Assembly: GCA_027296205.1 (NCBI GenBank)
Contig: JAPUJM010000031.1
Span: 1-7,292, forward strand
Direction: 5' to 3'
Source of the DNA: Actinomycetota bacterium
Lineage (GTDB): Bacteria; Actinomycetota; Acidimicrobiia; Spongiisociales; ZC4RG35
DNA: 7,292 nucleotides
The translations under genes were made by a program, and so were the position numbers. Under the pieces are notes generated by a model that worked only from the letters and a program-made list of their open reading frames with translations, ran no database searches and was not told the DNA's origin. Below are positions 1 to 6,396 of this stretch, in pieces (position 1 is the first letter of the stretch; every line of letters begins with the position of its first letter).

Positions 1-157
1 CGGCGTCGGCTGGCTGTGGCTCACCGTGTTCCCAGATCTGGGGACCTCGATCTCCAAGGGGATGACCCCGTTCCTGGTCGGGGACACCATCAAAGCGGTG
101 CTGGCCGGACTGCTGCTGCCGGGGACATGGTGGCTCGTCGACCGGTCAAAGGCATAG
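1..157 (+). CDS. bioY: BioY biotin transporter S-component, C-terminal fragment
   Basis: BioY is the substrate-binding membrane S-component of the ECF-type biotin importer; it binds biotin and works with the EcfA/A'/T energy-coupling module or alone. Only the last 51 codons are in the window, read from base 2 to the TAG at 155-157; the gene begins upstream. The visible part has the family's C-terminal pattern: a hydrophobic helix starting GVGWLWL, a short loop, then MTPFLVGDTIKAVLAGLLLP, matching the conserved 'PF-x-x-GD-x-x-K' segment that leads into the last transmembrane helix. A short charged tail (VDRSKA) ends the protein. The next gene remnant starts within about 15 bases on the same strand, so the two may once have been co-transcribed. 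The family call rests on a short but characteristic segment; other ECF S-components do not normally carry this GD-x-x-K motif. Confidence 0.8.
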   Translation, partial: GVGWLWLTVFPDLGTSISKGMTPFLVGDTIKAVLAGLLLPGTWWLVDRSKA

Positions 158-167
158 CGTCGGTTGT

Positions 168-567
168 TGGAACGCTCAACGCATTGCCGGGCTCTTGGAT
201 CTTGACCCCTACGCCGCGTAGCTTGGAATAGGCCTCGTCGCCGTTGACGACGACTCGGTGACGGTATCGATGCCGGTCACCGAGAACCACCAAAACTTCC
301 ACAGCGGCACCCACCGTGCAGCCTTGTTCTCGGTGGCCGACTGCGCCTTCAGCATGGCATCCAACGCATACGAGCAACTGGGAGGGATGATGTGGACACC
401 CACCTCGCCACCATCGCGACGACCACCACCGGTGACCTGCTGACCGCGACCGCTGTGGAGGTCCACCGGGGCAAGCGACTCGCCACCTACCGGGTAGGGT
501 CACCCGCAGCGACAGACGTGTGTGCGAACATTTCACCGGAACATTCTTCGTCAAGGGTGACACGTAA
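168..567 (+). pseudogene. Decayed PaaI-like hotdog-fold acyl-CoA thioesterase
   Basis: This is a broken relative of PaaI-type thioesterases, which hydrolyse (hydroxy)phenylacetyl-CoA and similar acyl-CoAs in the cytoplasm. The homology is spread over three frames. Frame A reads LDLDPYAA, an in-frame TAG at 219-221, then LGIGLVAVDDDSVTVSMPV and TENHQNFHSGTHRAALFSVA with DCAFSMASNAYEQLG, to about 383. Frame B takes over by 392 (VDTHL...GDLLTATAVEVHRGKRLATYRV, to about 496). Frame C runs from about 499 (VTRSDRRVCEHFTGTFF) to the TAA at 565-567. Joined, these give about 130 residues, the normal family length, in the normal motif order. One missing base near 497-498 explains the second shift. The catalytic region normally reads HGG..LF.LAD; here it is HRAALFSVAD, so the glycines are lost although the Asp remains. 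No convincing start codon is visible, so the left boundary is approximate. Sequencing error is possible, but three lesions plus motif loss beside intact genes favour a true pseudogene. Confidence 0.77.
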
Positions 568-611
568 GCCGCGAGATCGAACGTGCTCCGTATTTCGTCA
601 TACGTCGGCGA
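568..611. other. Convergent gap between thioesterase remnant and SBP-B
   Basis: These 44 bases separate two convergent units. The only structure seen is a weak 5-bp inverted repeat (CGTAT at 589-593, ATACG at 600-604) without a T-tract on either strand. No recognisable intrinsic terminator for the liv operon is present, so termination may be Rho-dependent or occur further into the remnant. Confidence 0.5.
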
Positions 612-2000
612 TCAGCTGGGAACTCCGTAGCACGGCCTGTCGAAGATGAACGCGTCCGCAGCATCTGACACAAAGAAGTCCTGAACCAGAACCGATCCGG
701 TCGTCGCATCCTGCTGAGAAATCGTTTGGTCCAATCCTCCCGCGGCGGTGAACATCTCCAGGTCTGGGTTGAAGATGGCGGTCTCGCGAGTGACGTACTC
801 ATTTGGACTCCCGGCATAGCTCTGGTCGGGCGCGGTGCCCATGAAATCTACGCCGGCCAGTGCGCTGACGGCCTCAGCTACACCCTTACGGGTGAGGTGC
901 CCAGCAGCAATCGCGTCGGCAAGCACCCGATGCATGGTGATGGCATGGTTCCAGCCAACGATGTACGAATCCGACGGGGCGCGGTTGGGGCCGACCGACC
1001 TCATCGCTTCTGCCATCGCCTGCTGCCCCGGGGCATCACTGCCCCAAGGGACGCTGTACGCCGACTGGTAGTAGAACTCGTCCAGCAACGGACCCACTTC
1101 CGGATCGGCAAGGGACTGGTGAAGGTACGACGGGGACGCGCCAGTCCACTTACCTTGGTAGCCGGCGTCATCCGATTGGGTCAACAGAGCAGCTAAGGAC
1201 CCGGGATCAATAGCAACGAATACCCAATCGGCCCCAGACTCCACGATCCCGGTGACGACCTCGGTGAGTTCCTGGCCAGGGATTACCGCACCGCGACCGT
1301 CGTAGACGATATCCATACCGTAGAACGCAGCGCCCAGGTCGACCCCGGCGGCAGCGTCGAAGCCGTAGACGCTCGGATGGGTGGCCAGCGCAATCGTCTG
1401 CCCACCGCTGTCGCGAATGAATTCGAGCAGGTTCATTGCCTCGATGCAGTAGTTGGCATTCATTTCAAGCGCCAGCCCACCTTCAAACTCCGGGATGGCC
1501 CAGCCCGAATACCAGCTCAGCGGGATGAACGTCATGTTGTCTTCCGCCATCGACTCCAGCATCGGTACAGTCGTTGGCCCTCCAGTCGACACGGTGAGCG
1601 CCAGCACCTCGTCGCGCAACTCTTCGTACTTCTCCTGATACGCGTCCTCGTCATACTCGGTGTCCTTGATGTAGTCGATCATCCAGCCGTCGATGCCACC
1701 ACTGGCGTTGAGCGAATCAAAGTACGTCTTCATCGCGTCGCTGATGTCGATCACCAACGGCGAGAAGATTGCGGAGGTCGGGTCGTGCAACGCCCCAAGC
1801 TTGATCGTCATCGTCTCCGGATCGACGCCGACGCCAGACTCGATGCCCGCCTCGGCGTCCGCCGTCGTCGTCGTTTCCTCGGCGCCGGCGGTCGTCGTCG
1901 TCTCCTGAGCCGCCGTCGTTGTCGTGTCCTCCGTCCCGCCACATGCTGCGGCGACAAGCCCCAATGCGAGCACGACGGCGAAAATTCGTATTCGTCTCAC
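612..2000 (-). CDS. Liv-type ABC transporter substrate-binding lipoprotein (SBP-B)
   Basis: Extracytoplasmic receptor of the adjacent Liv-type importer, type I periplasmic-binding fold (Peripla_BP_6 class). I choose the GTG at 1998-2000, giving 462 residues. It sits 7 bases after a GGAGGAGGAGGAGG tract and begins directly with a signal peptide (VRRIRIFAVVLALGLVAAAC). The frame stays open 30 codons further upstream, but that would put a Gly-rich stretch ahead of the signal. Cys20 is the expected lipidation site. Residues 23-52 form a linker with three TTTT runs. The binding domain follows from about residue 65: first-lobe Ser/Thr-rich stretch STGGPTT (138-144), PLSWYSGW (160-167), NYCIEAMN (183-190), second-lobe entry ALATHPSVYGFDAAAGVD (204-221), and C-terminal CYGVPS. 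It is clearly paralogous to the receptor at 3738-5102. It is the last gene of the operon, 67 bases after livG, and converges on the thioesterase remnant. The ligand is unknown; the Liv family takes amino acids, amides or urea among others. Confidence 0.93.
   Translation of the reverse strand: MRRIRIFAVVLALGLVAAACGGTEDTTTTAAQETTTTAGAEETTTTADAEAGIESGVGVDPETMTIKLGALHDPTSAIFSPLVIDISDAMKTYFDSLNASGGIDGWMIDYIKDTEYDEDAYQEKYEELRDEVLALTVSTGGPTTVPMLESMAEDNMTFIPLSWYSGWAIPEFEGGLALEMNANYCIEAMNLLEFIRDSGGQTIALATHPSVYGFDAAAGVDLGAAFYGMDIVYDGRGAVIPGQELTEVVTGIVESGADWVFVAIDPGSLAALLTQSDDAGYQGKWTGASPSYLHQSLADPEVGPLLDEFYYQSAYSVPWGSDAPGQQAMAEAMRSVGPNRAPSDSYIVGWNHAITMHRVLADAIAAGHLTRKGVAEAVSALAGVDFMGTAPDQSYAGSPNEYVTRETAIFNPDLEMFTAAGGLDQTISQQDATTGSVLVQDFFVSDAADAFIFDRPCYGVPS
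1845..1934 (-). repeat. Thr-tetrad low-complexity linker of SBP-B
   Basis: Three TTTT runs (residues 26-29, 34-37 and 43-46) alternate with acidic/Ala spacers; two of the units are near-identical (ETTTTAGAE and ETTTTADAE). The first run starts at the same residue number as in SBP-A, six after the lipid Cys. Its likely role is a flexible, possibly glycosylated tether. Confidence 0.7.
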
Positions 2001-2007
2001 TTCGCCG

Positions 2008-2021
2008 CCTCCTCCTCCTCC
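2008..2021 (-). promoter_or_regulatory. Ribosome binding site of SBP-B (repeated GGA tract)
   Basis: On the minus strand this reads GGAGGAGGAGGAGG, a tandem GGA tract holding several overlapping GGAGG Shine-Dalgarno cores. The last core lies 7 bases before the GTG at 1998-2000 and is what fixes that start. The tract may compensate for the GTG start and for the 67-base gap after livG. Confidence 0.8.
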
Positions 2022-2067
2022 AAAGTGGTAGAGATGTCCTGAGGTCTTCCCACCACGTTGTACGGGC

Positions 2068-2898
2068 CTACTCAGACTCGAGTTCAGCACCCAGATACGC
2101 CCGAATCACATCCGGATGGCGTTGCACCTCTGTGGGCACGCCGGTGGCGATCACCCGCCCGAAGTCGAGGACCATCACGCGGTCGGCGATATCCATGACC
2201 AGACCCATGTCGTGATCGACCAGAATCATCGAGATGCCGAGTTCCTCCCGAATGTCCAGGATGAACCGGGCCATGTCCTCGGTCTCCTCCAGGTTCATCC
2301 CAGCCACCGGCTCGTCGAGGAGCAACAGCTCGGGCTCCATGGCAAGCGCCCGGCCCAGCTCGACCCGCTTCTGGATTCCGTACGGCAACAAAGCAACCGG
2401 GTAGGCGCGCCACTGCTCGATCTCAAGCAGGTCGATGAGGTCCTCGGCAAAGGCACGGTTGGCCATCTCCTCCGCCCTGGCCGCTCCGAGCCAGAGCGCC
2501 CCGTTCCACCACGGGGTGTCTGTCCGGATGTGCCTGCCCAGCGTGATGTTCTCCAGCACGGTCATATGGGGGAACAGCTCGATGTTCTGGAAAGTGCGGG
2601 CAATCCCCAGCTCGGCAATCTGGTCGGGCCTCGTACCCAGGATGCTCTCGCCCTTCCACCGGATGTCGCCTTCCTGAGGTTTGTACACGCCGTTGAGGCA
2701 ATTGAAGGCCGAGGTCTTTCCCGCCCCGTTGGGCCCGATCATCGCAAACAGCTCGTTGTCGTCGACGGAGAACGACACTTCGTCGAGTGCAGTGACACCA
2801 GCAAACGATAGGCTCACGTCGTCGAATTCGAGGAGGTGCTCGTACTCCTCAACGGTGCGCTCGAATTCGGCTTGGAGGGTAGAACGTGGGATGGTCAT
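2068..2898 (-). CDS. livG: Liv-type ABC transporter ATP-binding protein LivG
   Basis: One of the two cytoplasmic ATPases that drive the LivHM channel. With the ATG at 2896-2898 the protein has 276 residues. Visible motifs are Walker A GPNGAGKT (55-62), Q-loop RTFQN with Gln104, signature LPYGIQKR (171-178), Walker B LLLLDEP (191-197) and the H-loop His229 in ILVDHDM. The P-Y-G form of the signature replaces the usual SGG and is common in LivG proteins, but the following Ile instead of Gln is less usual. A short acidic extension of about 20 residues (EFERTVEEYEHLLEF) precedes the first strand. The ATG overlaps the livF TGA by four bases (ATGA, 2895-2898), implying translational coupling. A GTG at 2905-2907 would add three residues (MVV) and cannot be excluded; an AGGAAG lies just before it, while a GGTGG lies 5 bases before the ATG. 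Confidence 0.95.
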   Translation of the reverse strand: MTIPRSTLQAEFERTVEEYEHLLEFDDVSLSFAGVTALDEVSFSVDDNELFAMIGPNGAGKTSAFNCLNGVYKPQEGDIRWKGESILGTRPDQIAELGIARTFQNIELFPHMTVLENITLGRHIRTDTPWWNGALWLGAARAEEMANRAFAEDLIDLLEIEQWRAYPVALLPYGIQKRVELGRALAMEPELLLLDEPVAGMNLEETEDMARFILDIREELGISMILVDHDMGLVMDIADRVMVLDFGRVIATGVPTEVQRHPDVIRAYLGAELESE

Positions 2899-3680
2899 GA
2901 CAACCACCGCTTCCTGCGCTTGTAGTGCTTCACGTCGCGGAACGACTTGCGCTCCCCCTCACCGTGCAGGCCGAGATAGAACTCCTGGACGTCCTCGTCG
3001 GCGAGCAGCTTGCCCGAGACACCGTCCATCACGATCTTCCCGGTCTCCATGATGTAGCCGTAATCGGCGATCGACAAGGCCATCACCGCGTTCTGTTCGA
3101 TGAGCAAGACAGAGGTCCCCTGCTGGTTGATGTCGACGATGATGTCACGGATCTGCTGGATCAACATCGGTGCCAAACCAAGCGAAGGCTCGTCCAGGAT
3201 CAACAGCGTCGGGTCGGCCATCAAGGCACGACCGATAGCCAGCATTTGCTGCTCCCCGCCCGATAGGTAACCCGCGGTGTCCTTGCGGCGACCGGTGAGA
3301 ACAGGGAAGAGGGTCATGACCCGGTCGTAATTCTCCTTGGAACCGGATCGGTTGGTGTAGGCACCGGTGCGGAGATTGTCGTCGACGGTCATCTCGGCGA
3401 AGATCCGTCGCCCTTCGAGCACCTGGGCGATGCCGGCTCGCACGATCGCCGAAGGATCGCGCTTGTCGATCCGCTCCCCGTCGAGCGTCACAGTTCCCTT
3501 GGTGATGTCACCTGCGTGGAAGTCGAGGAGCCCGGTGATGGCGCGCAGCGTCGTAGTCTTCCCGGCACCGTTGGCGCCGAGTAGCGCCACGATCTGCCCG
3601 TCGCGCACCTCGAGCGACAGCCCGCGCAGCACGAGGACCACGTCGTTGTAAACCACCTCGAGGTTGGCAACTGCGAGCAC
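2895..3680 (-). CDS. livF: Liv-type ABC transporter ATP-binding protein LivF
   Basis: Second cytoplasmic ATPase of the importer, 261 residues from the GTG at 3678-3680. An in-frame TGA two codons upstream rules out any earlier start, and the N-terminus LAVANLEVVYNDVVLVLRG is the standard LivF opening. Motifs: Walker A GANGAGKT (35-42), LivF-type Q-loop region VLEGRRIF (87-94), signature LSGGEQQ (139-145), Walker B LLILDEP (159-165). At the H-loop position the protein has Gln196 (LLIEQN), which is normal for LivF and leaves LivG to supply the histidine in the heterodimer. The C-terminus ends in a basic tail (FRDVKHYKRRKRW) after the usual YLGL end, a short extension seen in some LivF subgroups. 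The Shine-Dalgarno is weak (GGGTGA 3 bases before the GTG), and a stem-loop lies 16 bases upstream. The TGA overlaps the livG ATG. Confidence 0.95.
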   Translation of the reverse strand: MLAVANLEVVYNDVVLVLRGLSLEVRDGQIVALLGANGAGKTTTLRAITGLLDFHAGDITKGTVTLDGERIDKRDPSAIVRAGIAQVLEGRRIFAEMTVDDNLRTGAYTNRSGSKENYDRVMTLFPVLTGRRKDTAGYLSGGEQQMLAIGRALMADPTLLILDEPSLGLAPMLIQQIRDIIVDINQQGTSVLLIEQNAVMALSIADYGYIMETGKIVMDGVSGKLLADEDVQEFYLGLHGEGERKSFRDVKHYKRRKRWLS

Positions 3681-3695
3681 GGCTCACCCAATCGG

Positions 3696-3725
3696 GAGGG
3701 GGTGACCCTGACGGATCACCCCCTC
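3696..3725 (-). promoter_or_regulatory. Perfect 10-bp inverted repeat between SBP-A and livF
   Basis: GAGGGGGTGA (3696-3705) and TCACCCCCTC (3716-3725) are exact reverse complements around a 10-base centre. With one bulged base, two more G-C pairs can form, leaving a loop of about five. It occupies most of the 57-base gap between the SBP-A TAG and the livF GTG. On the transcribed strand no T-tract follows, so it is not a standard intrinsic terminator of full strength. It more likely protects the 3' end of the upstream livH-livM-SBP-A message or attenuates passage into livF, as known for stem-loops after other binding-protein genes (malE-type intercistronic elements). It could also sequester part of the livF leader. 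The function is inferred; the repeat itself is seen directly. Confidence 0.7.
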
Positions 3726-3737
3726 TTCGGCATTTCT

Positions 3738-5102
3738 CTATGACCCGAGGAAGTAGCAGGCCTCGTTGAACTCGTAGGCCGCTGCGGTCGGGCCGGTCCA
3801 GTCCTCCGCAACGATGATCGTCCCGGACCCACCGGCCGCCAGGTCCTCGGCGGAGAACCTGACCATCCAGCCGGAACGTTGGACCTGCTCGTTGGGCGTG
3901 CCCACGTAGCTCTCCGGTGGTGCCAGCCCGTCGAAGTCCAGTTCGGTGAAGCTCTTCACCGCAGCCAGGACTCCGGCCCGGGTCATGTCCCCGTTGTCAT
4001 AAGCCCGCCTGAGCCCGGCCTCGAGGATCTTGGCCTCGAGCACGCCTTCGCTGTAATAGTCGAAGGGTGGCAGATCGGGACGCCGGCTGGCCATCAGATC
4101 CCGGACTTCTTTGACGCCTACTGAGTCTCCGCCCCACGGCGAGACGTAGGCGAAGCCGTAGAAGTCACGCTCGATCTCCTCGGCGAACTCCGCGGTCAGG
4201 TACCCAGTGCTATAAGTCGGGTAGGCGCCTGTCCAGACCGCTTCCATCCCTTTGGCGATCGCCGACTGGTAGATGCCGGGGAAGGTGAAGTTCGGGTCTG
4301 CCGCCACGTACACGATATCGGCACCGCTGTCCGCAATCGCTTCGCCGATCGGCGTCATGTCCTCACCAGGGAGGATCTGCCCTCGCATGTCGAGGACGAT
4401 CTCGATCCCGAGGGCTTCGGTGGCGATATCAACGCCTGCCGCGGAGTCGAGCCCGTAGTCGCCGGGGAACGTTGCCAACGCCAGCGTGAGACCCGTGCCC
4501 ACCTCCTGGGTGAGGAAGTCGAGGATGTTCATCGCCTCGAGGCAATACGGCGTCCCATGGTGGATCAGGTTGGAGTTGAACGTGGGATCGGTCCAACCCG
4601 AGTACCAGGTCAGGGGAATAGCCAGGATGCCTTCGGCCTCGAGGTCCTCCCTGATGCCAAGCGTCTGCGGCGATCCGACCGAGTGGCCAAAGGCCACCAC
4701 CTGATCCTTGAGCTCGTTGAACCCGAGAACGGTGTTGTCCGCCTGGTACACGGTGTCGAACACCTCGAGCTCGATCATCAATCCATTGATGCCGCCGTTG
4801 GCGTTGATCTCGTCGACATAAGCCTGATACCCGTCGACGACACCCTGCACCAGGAACGAGAAGAAACCGGTGAGGTCGGAGAGCAACCCGACGGTGATAG
4901 TTCCGTTCTCGAGGTCAACACCGAAGTCGGTTGCGATTTCCATCTCCGCTTCCGGTTCGGTAGTCGTGGTCTCCTCACTGGCTGCGGCCGTCGTTGTCGT
5001 AGCCGCCGCTGCCGCAGTCGTCGTCGTGTCGTCGCTTGAGCCGCACGCGGCTGCCACGAGGGCGAATGCGAGCAACACCACCAATATTCGTGCCTGTTTC
5101 AT
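3738..5102 (-). CDS. Liv-type ABC transporter substrate-binding lipoprotein (SBP-A)
   Basis: Receptor lipoprotein of the importer, type I periplasmic-binding fold, 454 residues. The ATG at 5100-5102 is preceded by AAGGAGG with a 4-base spacer, and the first residues are a clean lipoprotein signal (MKQARILVVLLAFALVAAAC), so the start is secure. Cys20 is the predicted lipid anchor. A linker with three TTTT runs follows (about 21-55). The binding domain starts near residue 69 (ITVGLLSDLTG, the usual 'I-x-x-G' opening strand), with SVGSPQT (141-147) at the expected ligand-contact stretch, PLTWYSGW (163-170), PYCLEAMN (185-192), second-lobe entry ALATFPGDYGLDSAAGVD (208-225), a late TPNEQV (402-407), and ACYFLGS at the end. 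It is longer than classic LivJ/LivK because of the linker and insertions. Placed between livM and livF, it is well positioned for high expression. SBP-B is its paralogue; divergence suggests a different ligand range. Confidence 0.94.
   Translation of the reverse strand: MKQARILVVLLAFALVAAACGSSDDTTTTAAAAATTTTAAASEETTTTEPEAEMEIATDFGVDLENGTITVGLLSDLTGFFSFLVQGVVDGYQAYVDEINANGGINGLMIELEVFDTVYQADNTVLGFNELKDQVVAFGHSVGSPQTLGIREDLEAEGILAIPLTWYSGWTDPTFNSNLIHHGTPYCLEAMNILDFLTQEVGTGLTLALATFPGDYGLDSAAGVDIATEALGIEIVLDMRGQILPGEDMTPIGEAIADSGADIVYVAADPNFTFPGIYQSAIAKGMEAVWTGAYPTYSTGYLTAEFAEEIERDFYGFAYVSPWGGDSVGVKEVRDLMASRRPDLPPFDYYSEGVLEAKILEAGLRRAYDNGDMTRAGVLAAVKSFTELDFDGLAPPESYVGTPNEQVQRSGWMVRFSAEDLAAGGSGTIIVAEDWTGPTAAAYEFNEACYFLGS
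4938..5042 (-). repeat. Thr-tetrad low-complexity linker of SBP-A
   Basis: The codons after the lipidated Cys encode TTTT at residues 26-29, 35-38 and 45-48, separated by Ala-rich or acidic spacers. At DNA level this is a GTC/GCC-rich degenerate triplet repeat. It is probably a flexible tether between the membrane anchor and the binding domain. Thr-rich linkers in actinobacterial lipoproteins are also plausible O-glycosylation sites, which is inference here. Confidence 0.7.
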
Positions 5103-5106
5103 GCTT

Positions 5107-5113
5107 CCTCCTT
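5107..5113 (-). promoter_or_regulatory. Ribosome binding site of SBP-A
   Basis: On the minus strand this is AAGGAGG, a near-perfect Shine-Dalgarno, with 4 bases (AAGC) to the ATG. It is the strongest classical site in the window, in line with a need for excess binding protein over channel subunits. Confidence 0.8.
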
Positions 5114-5137
5114 GATTGCCCTTGCTTGTGCTCTGCT

Positions 5138-5153
5138 ACCGGAGGCTTCCGGT
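5138..5153 (-). other. Short stem-loop just after livM stop
   Basis: ACCGGA (5138-5143) and TCCGGT (5148-5153) are exact reverse complements with a 4-base loop. The hairpin starts one base after the livM TGA (5155-5157) in the 52-base gap before SBP-A. It has no T-tract, so it is unlikely to terminate. A six-pair palindrome can arise by chance, so function is uncertain. Confidence 0.4.
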
Positions 5154-5154
5154 T

Positions 5155-6396
5155 TCAGTATGAGAATGGCCAGGACCTCCAATAGTTCTTGATTCGGATC
5201 CAGATCCCGTACAAGCCCAACGGCTCGAAAACTAAAAAGACTATAAGCAGAACACCGTAGAGGATGAGATTGAATTGGAAGACCGTGAAACCTGGGGAGG
5301 TCCCCGGCAGGGTAGAAATGAGCCCGAAGTCATCGAGTCCGGTAGAAACAAAGATATCGGCGATCCCGGCGAACAGGCCATCCCCCTGCGCGGTGTCTCC
5401 GAGCAGCTCGGTGAAGTCCCTCACCAACCGAGGCAGCAGCGTAACGAACGTGGCGCCGAGAAGGGTGCCGGTCACGGTGCCGACGCCGCCGATGAGCAGG
5501 ATCGCCAGAAACTGGATCGAAAGGAACAGGCTGAAGGATTCCGGGATGAGGAGCCCTATGAACGACCCCCACAAGGCCCCGCATACTCCGGCGTAGAACG
5601 AGGAGATGGCAAAGGCGAGTGCCTTGTTCCGCGCTTCTGCGACCCCCATCACCTCGGCGGCGACGTCGCGGTCGCGGATAGCCATGAAGGCCCGACCCGA
5701 CCTCGTCCGCTGGATGTTCTTGGCCACCACCGCAAACACGATCAGCAGGACGATCAGGAACAGGTAGGTCTTGACCTCGCCGCTCACGTCGACCCCGAAC
5801 CAGACGCTGTCGGCGGTGAGGTCCACGATGGGATCGCCCTCCTCCCCCCACAACCGGAACTCGAAGTTGGGAAAGCGGCGACCCGACTGGGACCCACCGG
5901 TGAGGCTAACCCAGTTGATCCACAGCCACTGCCCAACGAACACCAATCCCAGGGTGACGATCGCCAGGTAGATGCCGCGCACCCGCACCGCGGTGGGCGC
6001 CACCAGGACGCCGACGAAGGCGGCGACCAACCCGGCGGCGGGAAGCCACACCCACATGGGCAAACCCAGGCCGAGAAGCGCCTTGCCGCTCGGGCCTCCC
6101 AGCGCCGCCGCGGTGTAGGCGCCGACACCCATGAAGAAGGCTTGACCAAGCGAGACCTGGCCGCCGAGCCCGGTCAGGATATGGAGGCCGAGGGCGCCGA
6201 TTGCAAAGATCGCTACCAGCCCCAGCAGCGTCATCCAGTCTCCCTCGCCGAGGAACCTGAACCCGGGGACGAGTTGGAACGGGATCAGGATCACCAGGAA
6301 CCCCAGCAGCACCGCCACTGCAATCCGCTTGGTCCAGGTGGGGAGCAGCGCTTGCTCGTCCTCGTAGGAGGTATAGAGGAGCGGCCTACCTCTCAT
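5155..6396 (-). CDS. livM: Liv-type ABC transporter permease LivM
   Basis: Channel-forming inner-membrane subunit (BPD_transp_2 family), 413 residues from the ATG at 6394-6396. A short cytoplasmic N-terminus (about 25 residues) precedes a series of hydrophobic segments beginning IAVAVLLGFLVILIPF. Family motifs visible are GGQVSLGQAFFMGVGAYTAA (78-97), GIYLAIVTL (141-149), TGGSQSG (166-172) and the ATPase-facing loop TRSGRAFMAIRDRDVAAEVMG (231-251), which corresponds to the EAA-type coupling helix region. GGVGTVTGTLLGA (303-315) and FEPLGLYGIW (390-399) complete the usual C-terminal pattern. Two polar loops, roughly 170-208 and 325-370, look long for the family. The ATG overlaps the TGA of livH by four bases (6393-6396), with GAGGAG 11 bases upstream inside livH. 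Partners are LivH in the membrane and LivF/LivG at the cytoplasmic face. Confidence 0.95.
   Translation of the reverse strand: MRGRPLLYTSYEDEQALLPTWTKRIAVAVLLGFLVILIPFQLVPGFRFLGEGDWMTLLGLVAIFAIGALGLHILTGLGGQVSLGQAFFMGVGAYTAAALGGPSGKALLGLGLPMWVWLPAAGLVAAFVGVLVAPTAVRVRGIYLAIVTLGLVFVGQWLWINWVSLTGGSQSGRRFPNFEFRLWGEEGDPIVDLTADSVWFGVDVSGEVKTYLFLIVLLIVFAVVAKNIQRTRSGRAFMAIRDRDVAAEVMGVAEARNKALAFAISSFYAGVCGALWGSFIGLLIPESFSLFLSIQFLAILLIGGVGTVTGTLLGATFVTLLPRLVRDFTELLGDTAQGDGLFAGIADIFVSTGLDDFGLISTLPGTSPGFTVFQFNLILYGVLLIVFLVFEPLGLYGIWIRIKNYWRSWPFSY

Noticed and set aside
90..563. 157-codon minus-strand frame over the bioY end and thioesterase remnant
   Set aside because: Arg/Gly/Trp-rich with no family pattern. 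The + strand shows thioesterase homology across three frames, which explains the region better.
589..604. Possible terminator in the convergent gap
   Set aside because: Only a 5-bp stem, AT-containing, with no T-tract on either strand; too weak to call.
1845..1934. GTC triplet tract as a microsatellite or CRISPR-like repeat
   Set aside because: The repeats are in-frame threonine codons of the lipoprotein linker, with no conserved repeat/spacer structure.
1377..2042. 221-codon + strand frame opposite SBP-B
   Set aside because: Arg/His/Val-rich shadow of the SBP-B gene, no recognisable motif or ribosome site; the opposite strand encodes a clear lipoprotein.
2001..2090. Upstream extension of SBP-B by 30 codons
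   Set aside because: It would place a Gly-rich translated Shine-Dalgarno tract before the signal peptide; the GTG at 1998-2000 has ideal spacing and gives a normal lipoprotein signal.
2116..2811. 231-codon + strand frame opposite livG
   Set aside because: Composition is typical of an antisense shadow, while all ABC ATPase motifs lie on the minus strand.
3060..3095. LivF missing the H-loop histidine as a sign of a defective ATPase
   Set aside because: Gln in the EQN motif is the normal state in LivF proteins; LivG supplies the canonical His.
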